DNA from: CAYPPG01 sp964412555
GTDB lineage: Bacteria; Hinthialibacterota; Hinthialibacteria; Hinthialibacterales; Hinthialibacteraceae
Assembly: GCA_964412555.1 (NCBI GenBank)
Contig: CAYPPG010000029.1
Location: 27,094-91,093, forward strand
Reading direction: 5' to 3'
DNA length: 64,000 nt
In this document: positions 7,452 to 16,452 of the stretch, one piece after another
How the letters are laid out: each line of letters opens with the position of its first letter
Position numbering within the stretch: the first letter of the stretch is position 1
The notes under the pieces: generated by a model
Told to the model about the DNA's origin: nothing
The model's database searches: none
Seen by the model: only the letters and a program-made list of their open reading frames with translations
Program-made: the position numbers and the translations under genes

Positions 7452-10091
7452 ATGTTAAAAACAGAAGATTTAATAAGAACTTTAACTGAACCGTCACTTC
7501 CATCGGGTGAACGTAGAAATTCTCTACGACAATTTATTGATGTTGCAGGATGGCGTCCGAGTCATGAAATTGAATCGTATCCGGGGACAGACAATTTAGC
7601 AAACGGTCATGTGATTATAGAACATGGTTTAGATAATGCTGCAGTTATCACGTTTTTAAAATCAAGTCAACCCTATCGTAAGTTGGAACGAGTTGATCAA
7701 CTACGTTTATTGCGAATTTCATATAACAATCTTGTAGATTGGCATCTTTTCCCTGATAATCAGGGATTAACTCGAGTTTACAATCGTTATGATCCGCCTC
7801 AGGCAAAATACATTTCCCTTGAAGAGCAAGCCAATGTTTGGAGGTCTGAAGCATTTAGCATCATAACCGATCAAAGGCCTAATCCCAACATAAAAAGTTT
7901 GGATAATGCATTGATTGATACAATATCTTATTGGAAGCGTTGTTTGGCTTCTGAATTGGGCAAAAAAATTCAATCTAAATTGATTGCTTCTCTTTTTAAT
8001 AGTATCATATTAATACGTGCCTTTGAAGATCATAAACGCTATACCAAACCCAATGAAGAACAATTATTACTTGAACAATGGAAAAGTAAGCAAGGTCCTA
8101 TAACGATCCGCAAATGTATTGTGGATTGTTTTCGAATATTAGGAATCAATCGTGTCAGTAATGATTTGTTCGATGAAAAAACATTAAAAGATTTTGATGC
8201 TTTGGACCGAGAGACCGTTCAATTACTTCTATATGATTTTTACCAAAATAGATTCACGCCCTACCATTATGATTTTTCTCTCATGTCCGTTCATGCTCTC
8301 AGCAGAATCTATGAACATTATGTTTCCTTGCTTCGTGAAAAAGAGCCGGAGCAAACCAAATTATTTCCGGATTTACCAGAAGAAATCACCAATCGTGATC
8401 TTGGTTCGTACTATACTCCCCAATTCATTCCACGTTTTTTTGCCAGATATCTGAAAGAAAATACACCTCCTCGAGTTTTTCGCAGTATGAAAGTAGCCGA
8501 TCCTTCTTGTGGTTCCGGTATTTTTTTGCGTGCATTACTGGAAATGCAATGTGATCCATTTCAAGAAGTCGATATGACCCAAAAGACGAAAGAAGTTTTT
8601 TCGAATCTGCTTGGGATCGATGTGGATGAAAATGCATGTGAGGCGACAAAACTCTCTCTTTCTCTTCTTCATTTGAGTTTAACGCAAGAATTCCCGCAAA
8701 AATTGAATATTCACAATGAAGATGCTATCTATTTTTATAATAAAAAAAGAGGAATTTTGAATACATATGATGTCGTGATCACCAATCCGCCTTTTATTCC
8801 ATGGCAAAGGCTTACTCCGAATAGACAGCAACAATTACGGAAATTATTAAGTGATTTTTCGTACGGACGATTGGACCTTTTTATGGGATTATTAAAAATT
8901 GGCTTAGAAATGGTCAAGCCTGGAGGTTATTTGCTTTATATTCTTCCACATAGTTTTTTGATTGCCAAAAATACAAATGGATTGCGTAAAAAAATACAAA
9001 ATGATTTTTGGATTCGTTTTTTAGCAGATTTATCAGAGATTCCCGTTTTCAAATCCACGGGTGTGTATACCATTCTTTTAATCGTCCAAAAGAAATGTTA
9101 TGAGTTATCAAAAGATTTCGATGAAAGTCCGCATGCAACAGTCGTTCTTTGTCGAGATTTTGTAGGAAATGCTTTGCAAGACGCTCTCGAAGGGAAAATC
9201 ACAAAAACGAATTTTTATAATATATTTCAAGTTTCACAAACATTTTTTGATGCAAAAGAATGGCAAGTCCTAACTCCAGAACAAACGACATTGACAAGTA
9301 AAATTCGACGTTATCCGAAGTTAGAAGAATTTCTAGAAATAAGAGAAGGATTTATAACGGGAGCGGATGAGATTTTTATTCGAAATAAACATGATATACC
9401 AAAAAATGAACAAGATGTTTATAGACCGTATTTGAGTGATCGGGATATGATGCGATATGTTACTCCAAAGGAGACAGATCGAGTGGTATTTTATCCTTAT
9501 ATTGGAAATGAAAAAGTTACTGAAGATGAATTGGAAGAATTTTACCCAGATACATGGAAATATTTGATATCACATAAAATGACTCTTGAAAGTCGAAAAT
9601 CAGTTTTGACAAAAAATGGTGCATGGTGGTCTCCAGTCAGACCACGAATTCCTCAAAATATGATGAGACCCAAAATAATTGTTCCTCATCTGATATTGTT
9701 ACCAAAATTTTCTTTGGATACGGATGGAAGATATGCCGTATCACGTTGTCCATTGATGTATCCTAAAACGGGAATCGAAGTGGAAGCAACTGATTATTTA
9801 AAATATTTTCTCGGCATTTTAAATTCTTCGGTGGTTTATTGGCAAATAGCACATACATCCCATAAATATAGTAAGGGGTATTTGATGCTGGAACCCAAAA
9901 CATTGAAACAGATACTCGTGCCAAATCCAGTAAAAGTACCTGTCGCCAAGATGAAAAAAATTCAGCAAATGATCGATAAACTTCTCGTAAATCCAGAAGA
10001 TAATGATCTCCATATCGAATTGGACGACTTTATTTCCGATCTGTACGGATTACATAAAAGTGAAAAAAATGAAATTGGAATGCCGGAATGA
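7452..10091 (+). CDS. Eco57I-like N6-adenine methyltransferase / type IIG restriction-modification enzyme
   Basis: An 879-residue DNA methyltransferase. The SAM-binding motif ADPSCGSGIFLRALL is near residue 349 and the catalytic NPPF (TNPPFIPW) near residue 444, in the order of gamma-class N6-adenine methylases. A long C-terminal part (about 620-860) resembles target-recognition and specificity regions of Eco57I/type IIG enzymes (EGFITGADEIFI, YLSDRDMMRY, LGILNSSVVYWQ). The N-terminal 300 residues have no motif that I can name and could hold the nuclease. The gene is visibly more A+T-rich than its neighbours, a sign of horizontal transfer. It is followed 65 bases downstream by an unknown gene on the same strand. 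A pure methylase without cutting activity is possible. Confidence 0.85.
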   Translation: MLKTEDLIRTLTEPSLPSGERRNSLRQFIDVAGWRPSHEIESYPGTDNLANGHVIIEHGLDNAAVITFLKSSQPYRKLERVDQLRLLRISYNNLVDWHLFPDNQGLTRVYNRYDPPQAKYISLEEQANVWRSEAFSIITDQRPNPNIKSLDNALIDTISYWKRCLASELGKKIQSKLIASLFNSIILIRAFEDHKRYTKPNEEQLLLEQWKSKQGPITIRKCIVDCFRILGINRVSNDLFDEKTLKDFDALDRETVQLLLYDFYQNRFTPYHYDFSLMSVHALSRIYEHYVSLLREKEPEQTKLFPDLPEEITNRDLGSYYTPQFIPRFFARYLKENTPPRVFRSMKVADPSCGSGIFLRALLEMQCDPFQEVDMTQKTKEVFSNLLGIDVDENACEATKLSLSLLHLSLTQEFPQKLNIHNEDAIYFYNKKRGILNTYDVVITNPPFIPWQRLTPNRQQQLRKLLSDFSYGRLDLFMGLLKIGLEMVKPGGYLLYILPHSFLIAKNTNGLRKKIQNDFWIRFLADLSEIPVFKSTGVYTILLIVQKKCYELSKDFDESPHATVVLCRDFVGNALQDALEGKITKTNFYNIFQVSQTFFDAKEWQVLTPEQTTLTSKIRRYPKLEEFLEIREGFITGADEIFIRNKHDIPKNEQDVYRPYLSDRDMMRYVTPKETDRVVFYPYIGNEKVTEDELEEFYPDTWKYLISHKMTLESRKSVLTKNGAWWSPVRPRIPQNMMRPKIIVPHLILLPKFSLDTDGRYAVSRCPLMYPKTGIEVEATDYLKYFLGILNSSVVYWQIAHTSHKYSKGYLMLEPKTLKQILVPNPVKVPVAKMKKIQQMIDKLLVNPEDNDLHIELDDFISDLYGLHKSEKNEIGMPE

Positions 10092-10156
10092 AAATGTCAT
10101 CCATCACTAGGAATAACAATGATTTATTTACTTAAAGGCAGAGGGAAATTATTGAC

Positions 10157-10663
10157 ATGCTTTCCCATTTGGATAGTATAAAGCCATTACGTTGTGATCA
10201 TCTCCGTCGTCAAGTCGCAGGTGGCAAAGCATTTGTAGCTAACGAAAGATTTAGTGAAGAACGCTCTCATCGAGAATATCCTTTTCGCTTGAAAGGACAT
10301 AAAATTGAGTGTACTTATTATGAGATTTGGAGACCCACTGATTCAAAACAATCGACATGGAGTATGATACAAGCATATTTCACAATGTTTTTGATTGAGA
10401 AATCGAGAAAAGAACCAAAGGAAATTCTTTGTATTCACTGTGAACCAGCTGATAATTTTAAAGATTCTGTATATTTATATAAAAGATGTCCTCATTTACA
10501 TTTGGTAAAATCCGAACAACCGCTTCCGCATTGCCATTTTCCACTTTGTTTCCCAAATTTTGATTATGCATTATCGTCGATCGGGAATTTGACTACAACA
10601 TTTAAAGAAATAATAAAAATGTTACAATACGAAGTTGTTCAGAAATATGATGTGCGAAAATAA
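10157..10663 (+). CDS. unknown protein downstream of the restriction-methylation gene
   Basis: A 168-residue soluble protein that I do not recognise. It is rich in Cys, His and aromatic residues. Visible stretches are an Arg/Glu-rich N-terminus (ANERFSEERSHREYPF) and a possible beta-strand core with EILCIHCEPAD. No signal peptide or membrane segment is seen. It shares strand, base composition and close spacing with the methylase gene, so it is probably part of the same defence cassette (candidate nuclease subunit or accessory factor), but that is inference from position. The Shine-Dalgarno (GAGGGA) is about nine bases ahead of the ATG or shorter to a TTG at 10151; the exact start is uncertain. 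Confidence 0.6.
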   Translation: MLSHLDSIKPLRCDHLRRQVAGGKAFVANERFSEERSHREYPFRLKGHKIECTYYEIWRPTDSKQSTWSMIQAYFTMFLIEKSRKEPKEILCIHCEPADNFKDSVYLYKRCPHLHLVKSEQPLPHCHFPLCFPNFDYALSSIGNLTTTFKEIIKMLQYEVVQKYDVRK

Positions 10664-10681
10664 TTTTAAGAAATTGTGTTT

Positions 10682-10924
10682 TTAATCCAGGTATTTCTTT
10701 TCCAGATATTCTTCATAATCTCCCTCATCAACATTCTTTTCCCGCAATGCTCCAAGCAAGGAGCGAGTAATTGGTGGAATCTCCTCTTTCTGTGTAGTTG
10801 GATTATCCAAAAAATAGAAATAATCCGAAACCAACTGAGAAACAGATTTACCGTTCTTTTTCGCAAATAATTTTCCTTTTGCTATGACTTCCTCATCCAT
10901 CCATAGTGTGATGCGCTTTTTCAT
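10682..10924 (-). CDS. small ribbon-helix-helix antitoxin-like protein (DUF6364-like)
   Basis: An 80-residue protein beginning MKKRITLWMDEEVIAKGKLFAKKNGKSVSQLVSDYF in outline: a short beta strand followed by two helices, as in ribbon-helix-helix DNA-binding antitoxins of the DUF6364 type. The acidic C-terminus (VDEGDYEEYLEKKYLD) would be the toxin-binding tail. Such genes are normally followed by a PIN-domain toxin on the same strand. Here the next space is filled by the convergent unknown gene ending at 10663, so the toxin is missing. Confidence 0.6.
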   Translation of the reverse strand: MKKRITLWMDEEVIAKGKLFAKKNGKSVSQLVSDYFYFLDNPTTQKEEIPPITRSLLGALREKNVDEGDYEEYLEKKYLD

Positions 10925-11021
10925 TGTTCCCTCATTTCAAAATCCATTTACTTTTCAACAATTCTTTGCCATGATGACTCTTTAAAGACAACGATAACGA
11001 ATTTATTTTGGAGACAGATTC

Positions 11022-12305
11022 ATGAACAAAATTACGCTGACTTTTCGTATTATGGCATTCTTTTCAATAATTGTCACTATCCCAACATTTGCGGGATCAA
11101 GTATTCCTCTTCCTGATGTGGATAACTTACCCACCATTACTGAACTCCCCGATCCGTTGATCTTATTCGATGGGACGCCGGTGAAAACGAAGGAGCAATG
11201 GTTTAACGAGCGGCGGCCGGAATTGAAGAAACTGTTTCAGCATTATATGTATGGGTATATGCCGGAGCCGCCGGAGATCGAGGTGTCCATTCAGAATGTG
11301 GATGATCAGCTTTTCGGTGGAAAAGCGGTTTTGAAAGAGATCGAAATACTATTCAAGAATTTGGAGGGGAAGGATGTACCGCGCATTCATCTCGCTCTTT
11401 TTATTCCAAATGTGGATGGAAAGAAGTTTCCTGTCTTTCTGGCGTTGAACAAGTGCGGGAACCATACAGTGGTGGATTATCCGGGAGTTACGATCCATGA
11501 GGACGCCTGGCTTCATTCGAAATGTTTGAAGGGGGAAGAGGCGCGGGGAGTGAAAAAGGATTTTTGGTGTGTGGAATATTTGATCGAGCGCGGGTATGCG
11601 TTTGCAACGTATCATGAGAGTAATATCGATCCGGATCGTAATAATTTTACGGACGGGATCCATCCTCACTACACCAATTTGCCCGGAGCGGAAGAGGCGC
11701 ATTGGGGGACGATTGCGGCTTGGGCGTGGGGATTGCAGCGTTGTGTTGATTATCTGGTGACGGATGAGAATATCGACAAGGACCGGATTTGTGTGATCGG
11801 CCATTCGCGGCGGGGAAAGACTGCTTTACTGGCAGCCGCTTTCGATGAACGATTCGCAATGGCGGTTCCGCATCAGTCGGGGACGGGCGGATGTGCGCTC
11901 AGCCGGAACAACGATCAGGAAACGGTGAAGCGGATCAATCAATCTTTCCCGCATTGGTTTAACGATCATTTTACAATATTCAATGACCGGGAAGAAAAAC
12001 TGCCGATTGATCAGCATCTACTGATGGCGCTGATGGCTCCTCGTCCCTTGTTAGACACAGCCGGTTTGCAGGATAAATGGGCGAATTACGAAAGTGCTCT
12101 GCGTGCCTTGAAGGCGGCGGATAAAGTGTATGAATTTCTTGGTAAAGACGGGATTGTCGGTGATGGAGTTGTGCTAGGGGATGAGCCAATCGAAATGAAT
12201 CAAGTGGGAGAACTGCTTCAGTATCGGCGGGATACGAAGCATACATTGAATATCGGCTATTGGGAGAAGATTTTGGATTTTGCCGATTTATCTCTAGCAG
12301 AATAA
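11022..12305 (+). CDS. exported glucuronoyl/acetylxylan esterase-like hydrolase
   Basis: An alpha/beta-hydrolase of 427 residues related to CE15 glucuronoyl esterases, which break ester bonds between glucuronoxylan and lignin. The nucleophile elbow GHSRRGKTALLAAAF is followed by DERFAMAVPHQSGTGG, matching the CE15 pattern of nucleophile, Arg, Gly-Lys and a Gly-rich oxyanion region. The N-terminus has a signal peptide (IMAFFSIIVTIPTFAG). Near the C-terminus DQHLLMALMAPRPLL...WANYESALRALKAADKVYEFLG is the usual end block of this clan. GGAGA precedes the start. It probably acts on plant or algal polysaccharide together with the other exported enzymes here. Confidence 0.85.
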   Translation: MNKITLTFRIMAFFSIIVTIPTFAGSSIPLPDVDNLPTITELPDPLILFDGTPVKTKEQWFNERRPELKKLFQHYMYGYMPEPPEIEVSIQNVDDQLFGGKAVLKEIEILFKNLEGKDVPRIHLALFIPNVDGKKFPVFLALNKCGNHTVVDYPGVTIHEDAWLHSKCLKGEEARGVKKDFWCVEYLIERGYAFATYHESNIDPDRNNFTDGIHPHYTNLPGAEEAHWGTIAAWAWGLQRCVDYLVTDENIDKDRICVIGHSRRGKTALLAAAFDERFAMAVPHQSGTGGCALSRNNDQETVKRINQSFPHWFNDHFTIFNDREEKLPIDQHLLMALMAPRPLLDTAGLQDKWANYESALRALKAADKVYEFLGKDGIVGDGVVLGDEPIEMNQVGELLQYRRDTKHTLNIGYWEKILDFADLSLAE

Positions 12306-12346
12306 TAAACCGATGAATTATCTATATTTTAAAAGAAGGAGAAAAT

Positions 12347-13330
12347 GTGAAATATCATTGGGGGTTGTTGATTGTTTTATTGGCTACTGTTCACGGTTCT
12401 TGCAGGAAAGAAACATTACCGAGAACAGATGTTATTGCCAGGGAAACATCGATTCGGAATAGGAATGTAGATGCGAATAAAATACTAGAAAACACTTCTG
12501 TGATAACACCGATACCCACTGTGAAAAAAGAAAATCCCTCGATTTTTGATCGGCCGGCGGAAAAGCGGATCAAGGAACTCGATAGAGATGAAATTTGTGA
12601 AATCGAGGGCGATGAACTCGGAGAATTATCCGGAATCATACCAGCCCGTGAAAAAGGAGAGTATTGGGGGCATAACGATAAGGGGAACGATTCCGAGATT
12701 TTTCGATTTAATCGAGACGGAAGAATTCTGCAAAAAGTATTGATGATGGGGATCATGAATGATGATTGGGAAGCCATCACTCGGGAGGATGATGGATCGC
12801 TTTTCATTGGCGGATTTGGGGATAATGACCGGGAACGATTTGCCTATCATATTTATCAGTTTTCGGAACCGAAAATGGGAATGAACCGCTGCTCGAACAT
12901 ACCGGCTTATACCTTCCTCTATGCGGATAATAGACCTCACAACTGTGAAGCGTTTTTTCCATTCAGCAACAGATTGTACCTGATCACAAAAGAAAGAGAT
13001 GAAGATGATTCTCCCTTGCTCTTCTGTATTGAAAGATTGGATAAGACAAGGCGAAACATAGCGCAGTATGTGGGAGTGTTAGATTTTGAAGGAGTCGTGA
13101 CGGATGCGGCGTATTCAAAAAAGCACGCTCTTCTAGCCATATTGACTTACGAAAAAATTGTTTTCTATCGTTTGGAAAAAGAACGTGATTTGCGCAGGAA
13201 ACCGTTTCATATAGTTGATATTGATTGTGGGCAATGTGAGGGAATGTGTTTCGATGATGAAGACCTGATTGTTACGAATGAAGACGGGAAAATATGGGTT
13301 TTTCCTTTGTCTATGATCTTTCCCCTTTAG
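12347..13330 (+). CDS. exported beta-propeller protein, possible lipoprotein
   Basis: A 327-residue protein starting at GTG behind a strong AAGGAG. The N-terminus has a signal peptide ending HGSC, a poor lipobox, so a lipid anchor is possible but not certain. After a linker of about 70 residues come propeller-like motifs: ELSGI, WGHNDKGNDSEIFRFNRDG, DDWEAITREDDGSLFIGGFGDN and YQFSEP. These recur in secreted phytase- or NHL-like propellers where an ELSGI block opens the domain. The enzyme activity is unknown. It follows the esterase by 41 bases and could be co-transcribed. The TAG stop at 13328-13330 lies inside the first copy of a tandem palindromic repeat. Confidence 0.65.
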   Translation: MKYHWGLLIVLLATVHGSCRKETLPRTDVIARETSIRNRNVDANKILENTSVITPIPTVKKENPSIFDRPAEKRIKELDRDEICEIEGDELGELSGIIPAREKGEYWGHNDKGNDSEIFRFNRDGRILQKVLMMGIMNDDWEAITREDDGSLFIGGFGDNDRERFAYHIYQFSEPKMGMNRCSNIPAYTFLYADNRPHNCEAFFPFSNRLYLITKERDEDDSPLLFCIERLDKTRRNIAQYVGVLDFEGVVTDAAYSKKHALLAILTYEKIVFYRLEKERDLRRKPFHIVDIDCGQCEGMCFDDEDLIVTNEDGKIWVFPLSMIFPL

Positions 13331-13393
13331 TGCAGACAGGATGTCCGCACCACAGTTTTCCCCTTTTAGTGCAGACAGGATGTCCGCACCACA
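13327..13393. repeat. two tandem GCAGACAGGATGTCCGC hairpins
   Basis: Two copies, 39 bases apart (cores at 13331 and 13370), of a near-palindrome TGCAGACA-GGA-TGTCCGCA in which one base pair is mismatched. They sit between the convergent propeller and lysA genes. The first copy supplies the propeller stop codon. The type is a REP-like dispersed element; two copies are too few for a CRISPR array. Confidence 0.6.
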
Positions 13394-13403
13394 ATTATGG
13401 ATA

Positions 13404-14675
13404 TTATTCCGGAATGATTTGATTTTGCCAAAGGGCTTCGTAGGTTTCCCGTTGCCGAATGAGTTTGTGTTCATTGTTGTCAATCAACACTTCCGCTGGG
13501 CGTAATTGGCCGTTGTAATGAGAAGACATTGAGAATCCGTAAGCTCCTGCCGAACAGATGGCCAATAAATCGCCTGCTTGGCAGGGGGGAAGGGAAATCT
13601 GTTTCCCGAACACGTCGCTGCTTTCACAAATTGGCCCGACGACATCGACCGTGAGTTCCGTTTGATTGGATTGTTTTACCGGCACGATCCGATGATATGC
13701 GCCATAGATCGCAGGACGGGCTAGTGCATTCATACCGGCATCGATTACTATAAAGATTCGATCTTCCGTTTGTTTGACATAAACCACTTGGCATAAAAGG
13801 ATTCCTGCATTCCCGACAATGGAGCGGCCGGGTTCCACAATGAGAGTTGCTCCGCTTTCTTGCACTTTTTCAGCCAACCGCCGGCCATATAATTCCGGTG
13901 TTTCGGGGGATTCTTCGTTGTAGCGAATACCAAGTCCCCCACCGATATCGATATATTGAATCTCGATATTCTTTTCTTGAAGGCGTTGTTTCATATTCAA
14001 CAATCGTTGCAGCGCTTCCAGAAGTGGTGCCGTATCCTGAAGAGAAGAACCGATATGAGCGGCTATTCCCTGGATCTTTAAATGGGGAGATTCCGATGCT
14101 TTGAGATATAAATCGAACGCTTGTTCGATGGGGATTCCGAATTTGTGCTCTTTCATGCCTGTCGATATTTTGGGATGGGTTTTGGCGTCGATGTCCGGAT
14201 TCACGCGAATGGCGATTGGCGCTTGCTTGTTTTTTTCTTGAGCGGTTTGTGCAATTGTGTCCAATTCCGGTTCGGATTCTATGTTAAACATCAGAATGTC
14301 GGCATCGAGCGCTTCCGAGATTTCTTGCCGAGTTTTACCGACTCCGGAGAATACCAAGCGGTTCGCGGGAATCCCGGCCCGTAGAGCGGAATGCATTTCC
14401 CCCCCGGAAGTCAAATCGGCTCCGGCTCCTTCTTGTCCCAGCAAATTCAAAATCGTTAAATTGCCATTAGCCTTGACCGCGAAGGCAATTATATGGGGGA
14501 TACCATTCAGTCCTTGTTGATACCCGTGAAACGTTTCGAGGATGGCGGATTTGGAATAAACATAGAGGGGTGTACCATAGGTTTTCGCCAAGTCCGATAA
14601 CGATGTCGATTCCACACACAGGTTTCCGTCCCGATACAGAAAGTATCGGGAATTTGTATCGAATTGCTTGCTCAT
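13404..14675 (-). CDS. lysA: diaminopimelate decarboxylase
   Basis: PLP enzyme that decarboxylates meso-diaminopimelate to L-lysine, the last step of lysine synthesis, in the cytoplasm. A 423-residue fold-III decarboxylase: the PLP lysine is in AFAVKANGNL near residue 47, the glycine-rich phosphate-binding loop in YIDIGGGLGI, the substrate motif in GPICESSDVF with the reactive Cys, and AYGFSMSSHYNG near the C-terminus. Only seven residues follow the final REVL-like Trp block, normal for the family. It starts six bases after the end of the unknown 423-residue gene, so the two are very likely one transcription unit. Confidence 0.95.
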   Translation of the reverse strand: MSKQFDTNSRYFLYRDGNLCVESTSLSDLAKTYGTPLYVYSKSAILETFHGYQQGLNGIPHIIAFAVKANGNLTILNLLGQEGAGADLTSGGEMHSALRAGIPANRLVFSGVGKTRQEISEALDADILMFNIESEPELDTIAQTAQEKNKQAPIAIRVNPDIDAKTHPKISTGMKEHKFGIPIEQAFDLYLKASESPHLKIQGIAAHIGSSLQDTAPLLEALQRLLNMKQRLQEKNIEIQYIDIGGGLGIRYNEESPETPELYGRRLAEKVQESGATLIVEPGRSIVGNAGILLCQVVYVKQTEDRIFIVIDAGMNALARPAIYGAYHRIVPVKQSNQTELTVDVVGPICESSDVFGKQISLPPCQAGDLLAICSAGAYGFSMSSHYNGQLRPAEVLIDNNEHKLIRQRETYEALWQNQIIPE

Positions 14676-14681
14676 TTGTGA

Positions 14682-15953
14682 TTATCCTTCTTCAATCAAA
14701 CCGCTTGAGGGATCTTCTTCACCTTGTAAAACCCGTTGAATGCGTTTCAGGCGGGCTTTGTTTTTCTGGACATTCATCATATTGGCGGCTTTCGCAAGGG
14801 TAGAGCCGTCTCGAAGACTGCAATGGAAAATTGTATCGTCTTCGAGTGACATGCCAAGTTTGATTTTGAAATTGAGATAATGATTCAATATTTTTGCACG
14901 TTCGAGGGAAATATAGGAGCGTTCCATGTTACCGCTCAATCCTTCGGTCATGAAACAGGATTTGATATAACGGCTGAACGCATTGTGTCCTTTTGTATAT
15001 TCATAAAGTTGAAGGGAAAAGGATGCTGGAAGTACGGTGATGAATTGCCCCATTTTTTTCCGGTACCAGATCATTTTGTCCAATGCCGTATCCGGCGACC
15101 AGTCGGTGATAAACAGAGTGGCGATTTGGTCGGTGACAATGAGGCCATGGGGATTGGGGACATTCGGATCGACTTTCAAATTGACAACACGGGCACGATC
15201 GAAATATTGGTCTAATTCGGATATTAAATCAAAGAGAATACACAAGCCTTCCCGAATGGTCCACATCAACATCCGGTACCGTTCGATTCCCATTTCAAAC
15301 CATTGATCGCACATGGTATAAACGGTTTCCATGTAGGTATCCCATCGGGGGGCTTCTTCTTTGCGGAGAATGATCTTTGCCAAATCAACGAGACGGCGAA
15401 GGCGTTTTAATTTCCAAAGCGCTTCGCGGGTATTGACCTCCCGTTCGGCTTCCCACAGAAAGAAATCTCGCAAAAAGCCACTGCAAAGCAGGTCCAGCAC
15501 ACGGGATATGTTGAAGAAGCGAATTTCCCCCGTGCTGGGGTGAAGTACGTTCAGTTTTTTTCCCATCACCCATTGGGGTTGCAGGAGGCAGTCGAATTTC
15601 GGGATATTTTCCAACAACTTTTGGTCCACGGAAAGAATGTCTTCATCGACGATGTTTCTTGTGCCGATCGTGCGTAACACTTGATCGAATTTCAAGTTGT
15701 TTTCGTCACAGGTTTCCGCATTATAGACAACGATCAGTTTAATTTGGGAGATGGAATGACCAAAGGTGATTTCATCCATATAGATGGATAAAAGACCGGC
15801 AAGGCGTTTGGCCTCCCGGATCATGTCTTCCATCAGATATTTATATCCCTCTTCACTCACCCTGACCGGTTCATTGGAAAAGGAATAGCTATCTTTCCCG
15901 ACTTTGGATACAATTTCCGCACAGACGTTCTGATCCATAATTGTTCTGTTCAA
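14682..15953 (-). CDS. unknown 423-residue cytoplasmic protein upstream of lysA
   Basis: No family is recognised. The protein is soluble and mainly helical. A central block rich in Trp, Arg and Leu (EALWKLKRLRRLVDLAKIILRKEEAPRWDTYMETVY) is followed by a possible beta-sheet segment with FITDWSPDTALDKMIWYRKKMG. Around residues 60-80 there is DEITFGHSISQIKLIVVYN, which could be a strand with acidic residues, but no nucleotidyltransferase signature is complete. The C-terminus (DGSTLAKAANMMNVQKNKARLKRIQRVL) looks like a nucleic-acid-binding helix-turn-helix tail. It precedes lysA by six bases and is preceded by a good promoter. Function cannot be inferred beyond possible regulation or nucleotide chemistry. 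Confidence 0.75.
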   Translation of the reverse strand: MNRTIMDQNVCAEIVSKVGKDSYSFSNEPVRVSEEGYKYLMEDMIREAKRLAGLLSIYMDEITFGHSISQIKLIVVYNAETCDENNLKFDQVLRTIGTRNIVDEDILSVDQKLLENIPKFDCLLQPQWVMGKKLNVLHPSTGEIRFFNISRVLDLLCSGFLRDFFLWEAEREVNTREALWKLKRLRRLVDLAKIILRKEEAPRWDTYMETVYTMCDQWFEMGIERYRMLMWTIREGLCILFDLISELDQYFDRARVVNLKVDPNVPNPHGLIVTDQIATLFITDWSPDTALDKMIWYRKKMGQFITVLPASFSLQLYEYTKGHNAFSRYIKSCFMTEGLSGNMERSYISLERAKILNHYLNFKIKLGMSLEDDTIFHCSLRDGSTLAKAANMMNVQKNKARLKRIQRVLQGEEDPSSGLIEEG

Positions 15954-15979
15954 GTGAATTCTGTTTAAAATCTTATGTT

Positions 15980-16008
15980 TTTATACCGGATTCTCTTGAT
16001 TCTTGCAA
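15980..16008 (-). promoter_or_regulatory. promoter of the unknown gene / lysA unit
   Basis: Reading the minus strand, TTGCAA (16008-16003) and TATAAA (15985-15980) are 17 bases apart, 27 bases upstream of the start at 15953. Spacing and boxes fit sigma-70. Confidence 0.5.
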
Positions 16009-16446
16009 GGTTTTATTGCTATTGAATGGTGAGTTTGGTTCATTTTCACTCATCTTTTCCGAAATTAGAGGATTTTAAACTGGATTTTTGTGAATGGAAT
16101 GTGGATTTTATGTTCTTTTTGTATGACTAGTTAGGTGAATATATATACGATTCAATCGGTTCTATTGTATCAATGGCAGTCATTTCCTTCCTGTTTGTAT
16201 TGAATTCCTTTTCTATGTAACTATACTTGTGCATTCATTCTTGATACATTTGTCCCCAACTCATTGAAAATTTTTATGGAAATCGATAATGAGAGCTATT
16301 TTGAGAGAATCGAATGAGTCATTCTACTCTTTGGGAAAATGTTTAAGGGCAATGTTCATATTAATGAGAGGCCTCCGAAATATGTGATTTGCTTTTACGA
16401 TTGTAGCAACTTATTGATAACCTGAAAAATCCCGTTTTGATGGAGT
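16009..16446. other. divergent intergenic region, about 440 bases
   Basis: A+T-rich DNA between two divergent genes with no coding frame that I trust. Apart from the promoter at 16200-16227 I see nothing specific. The long distance from that promoter to glgP leaves about 220 bases of leader without recognisable structure. Confidence 0.4.
16200..16227 (+). promoter_or_regulatory. candidate promoter of the glucan phosphorylase gene
   Basis: TTGAAT (16200-16205) and TATACT (16222-16227) are separated by 16 bases. The match is fair, but it implies a leader of roughly 220 bases, so another promoter nearer the gene may exist. Confidence 0.35.
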
Positions 16447-16452
16447 TTGGAT

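Noticed and set aside
13327..13393. CRISPR-like direct repeats
   Set aside because: Only two copies, nearly palindromic, with a 10-12 base spacer and no cas genes in the window.
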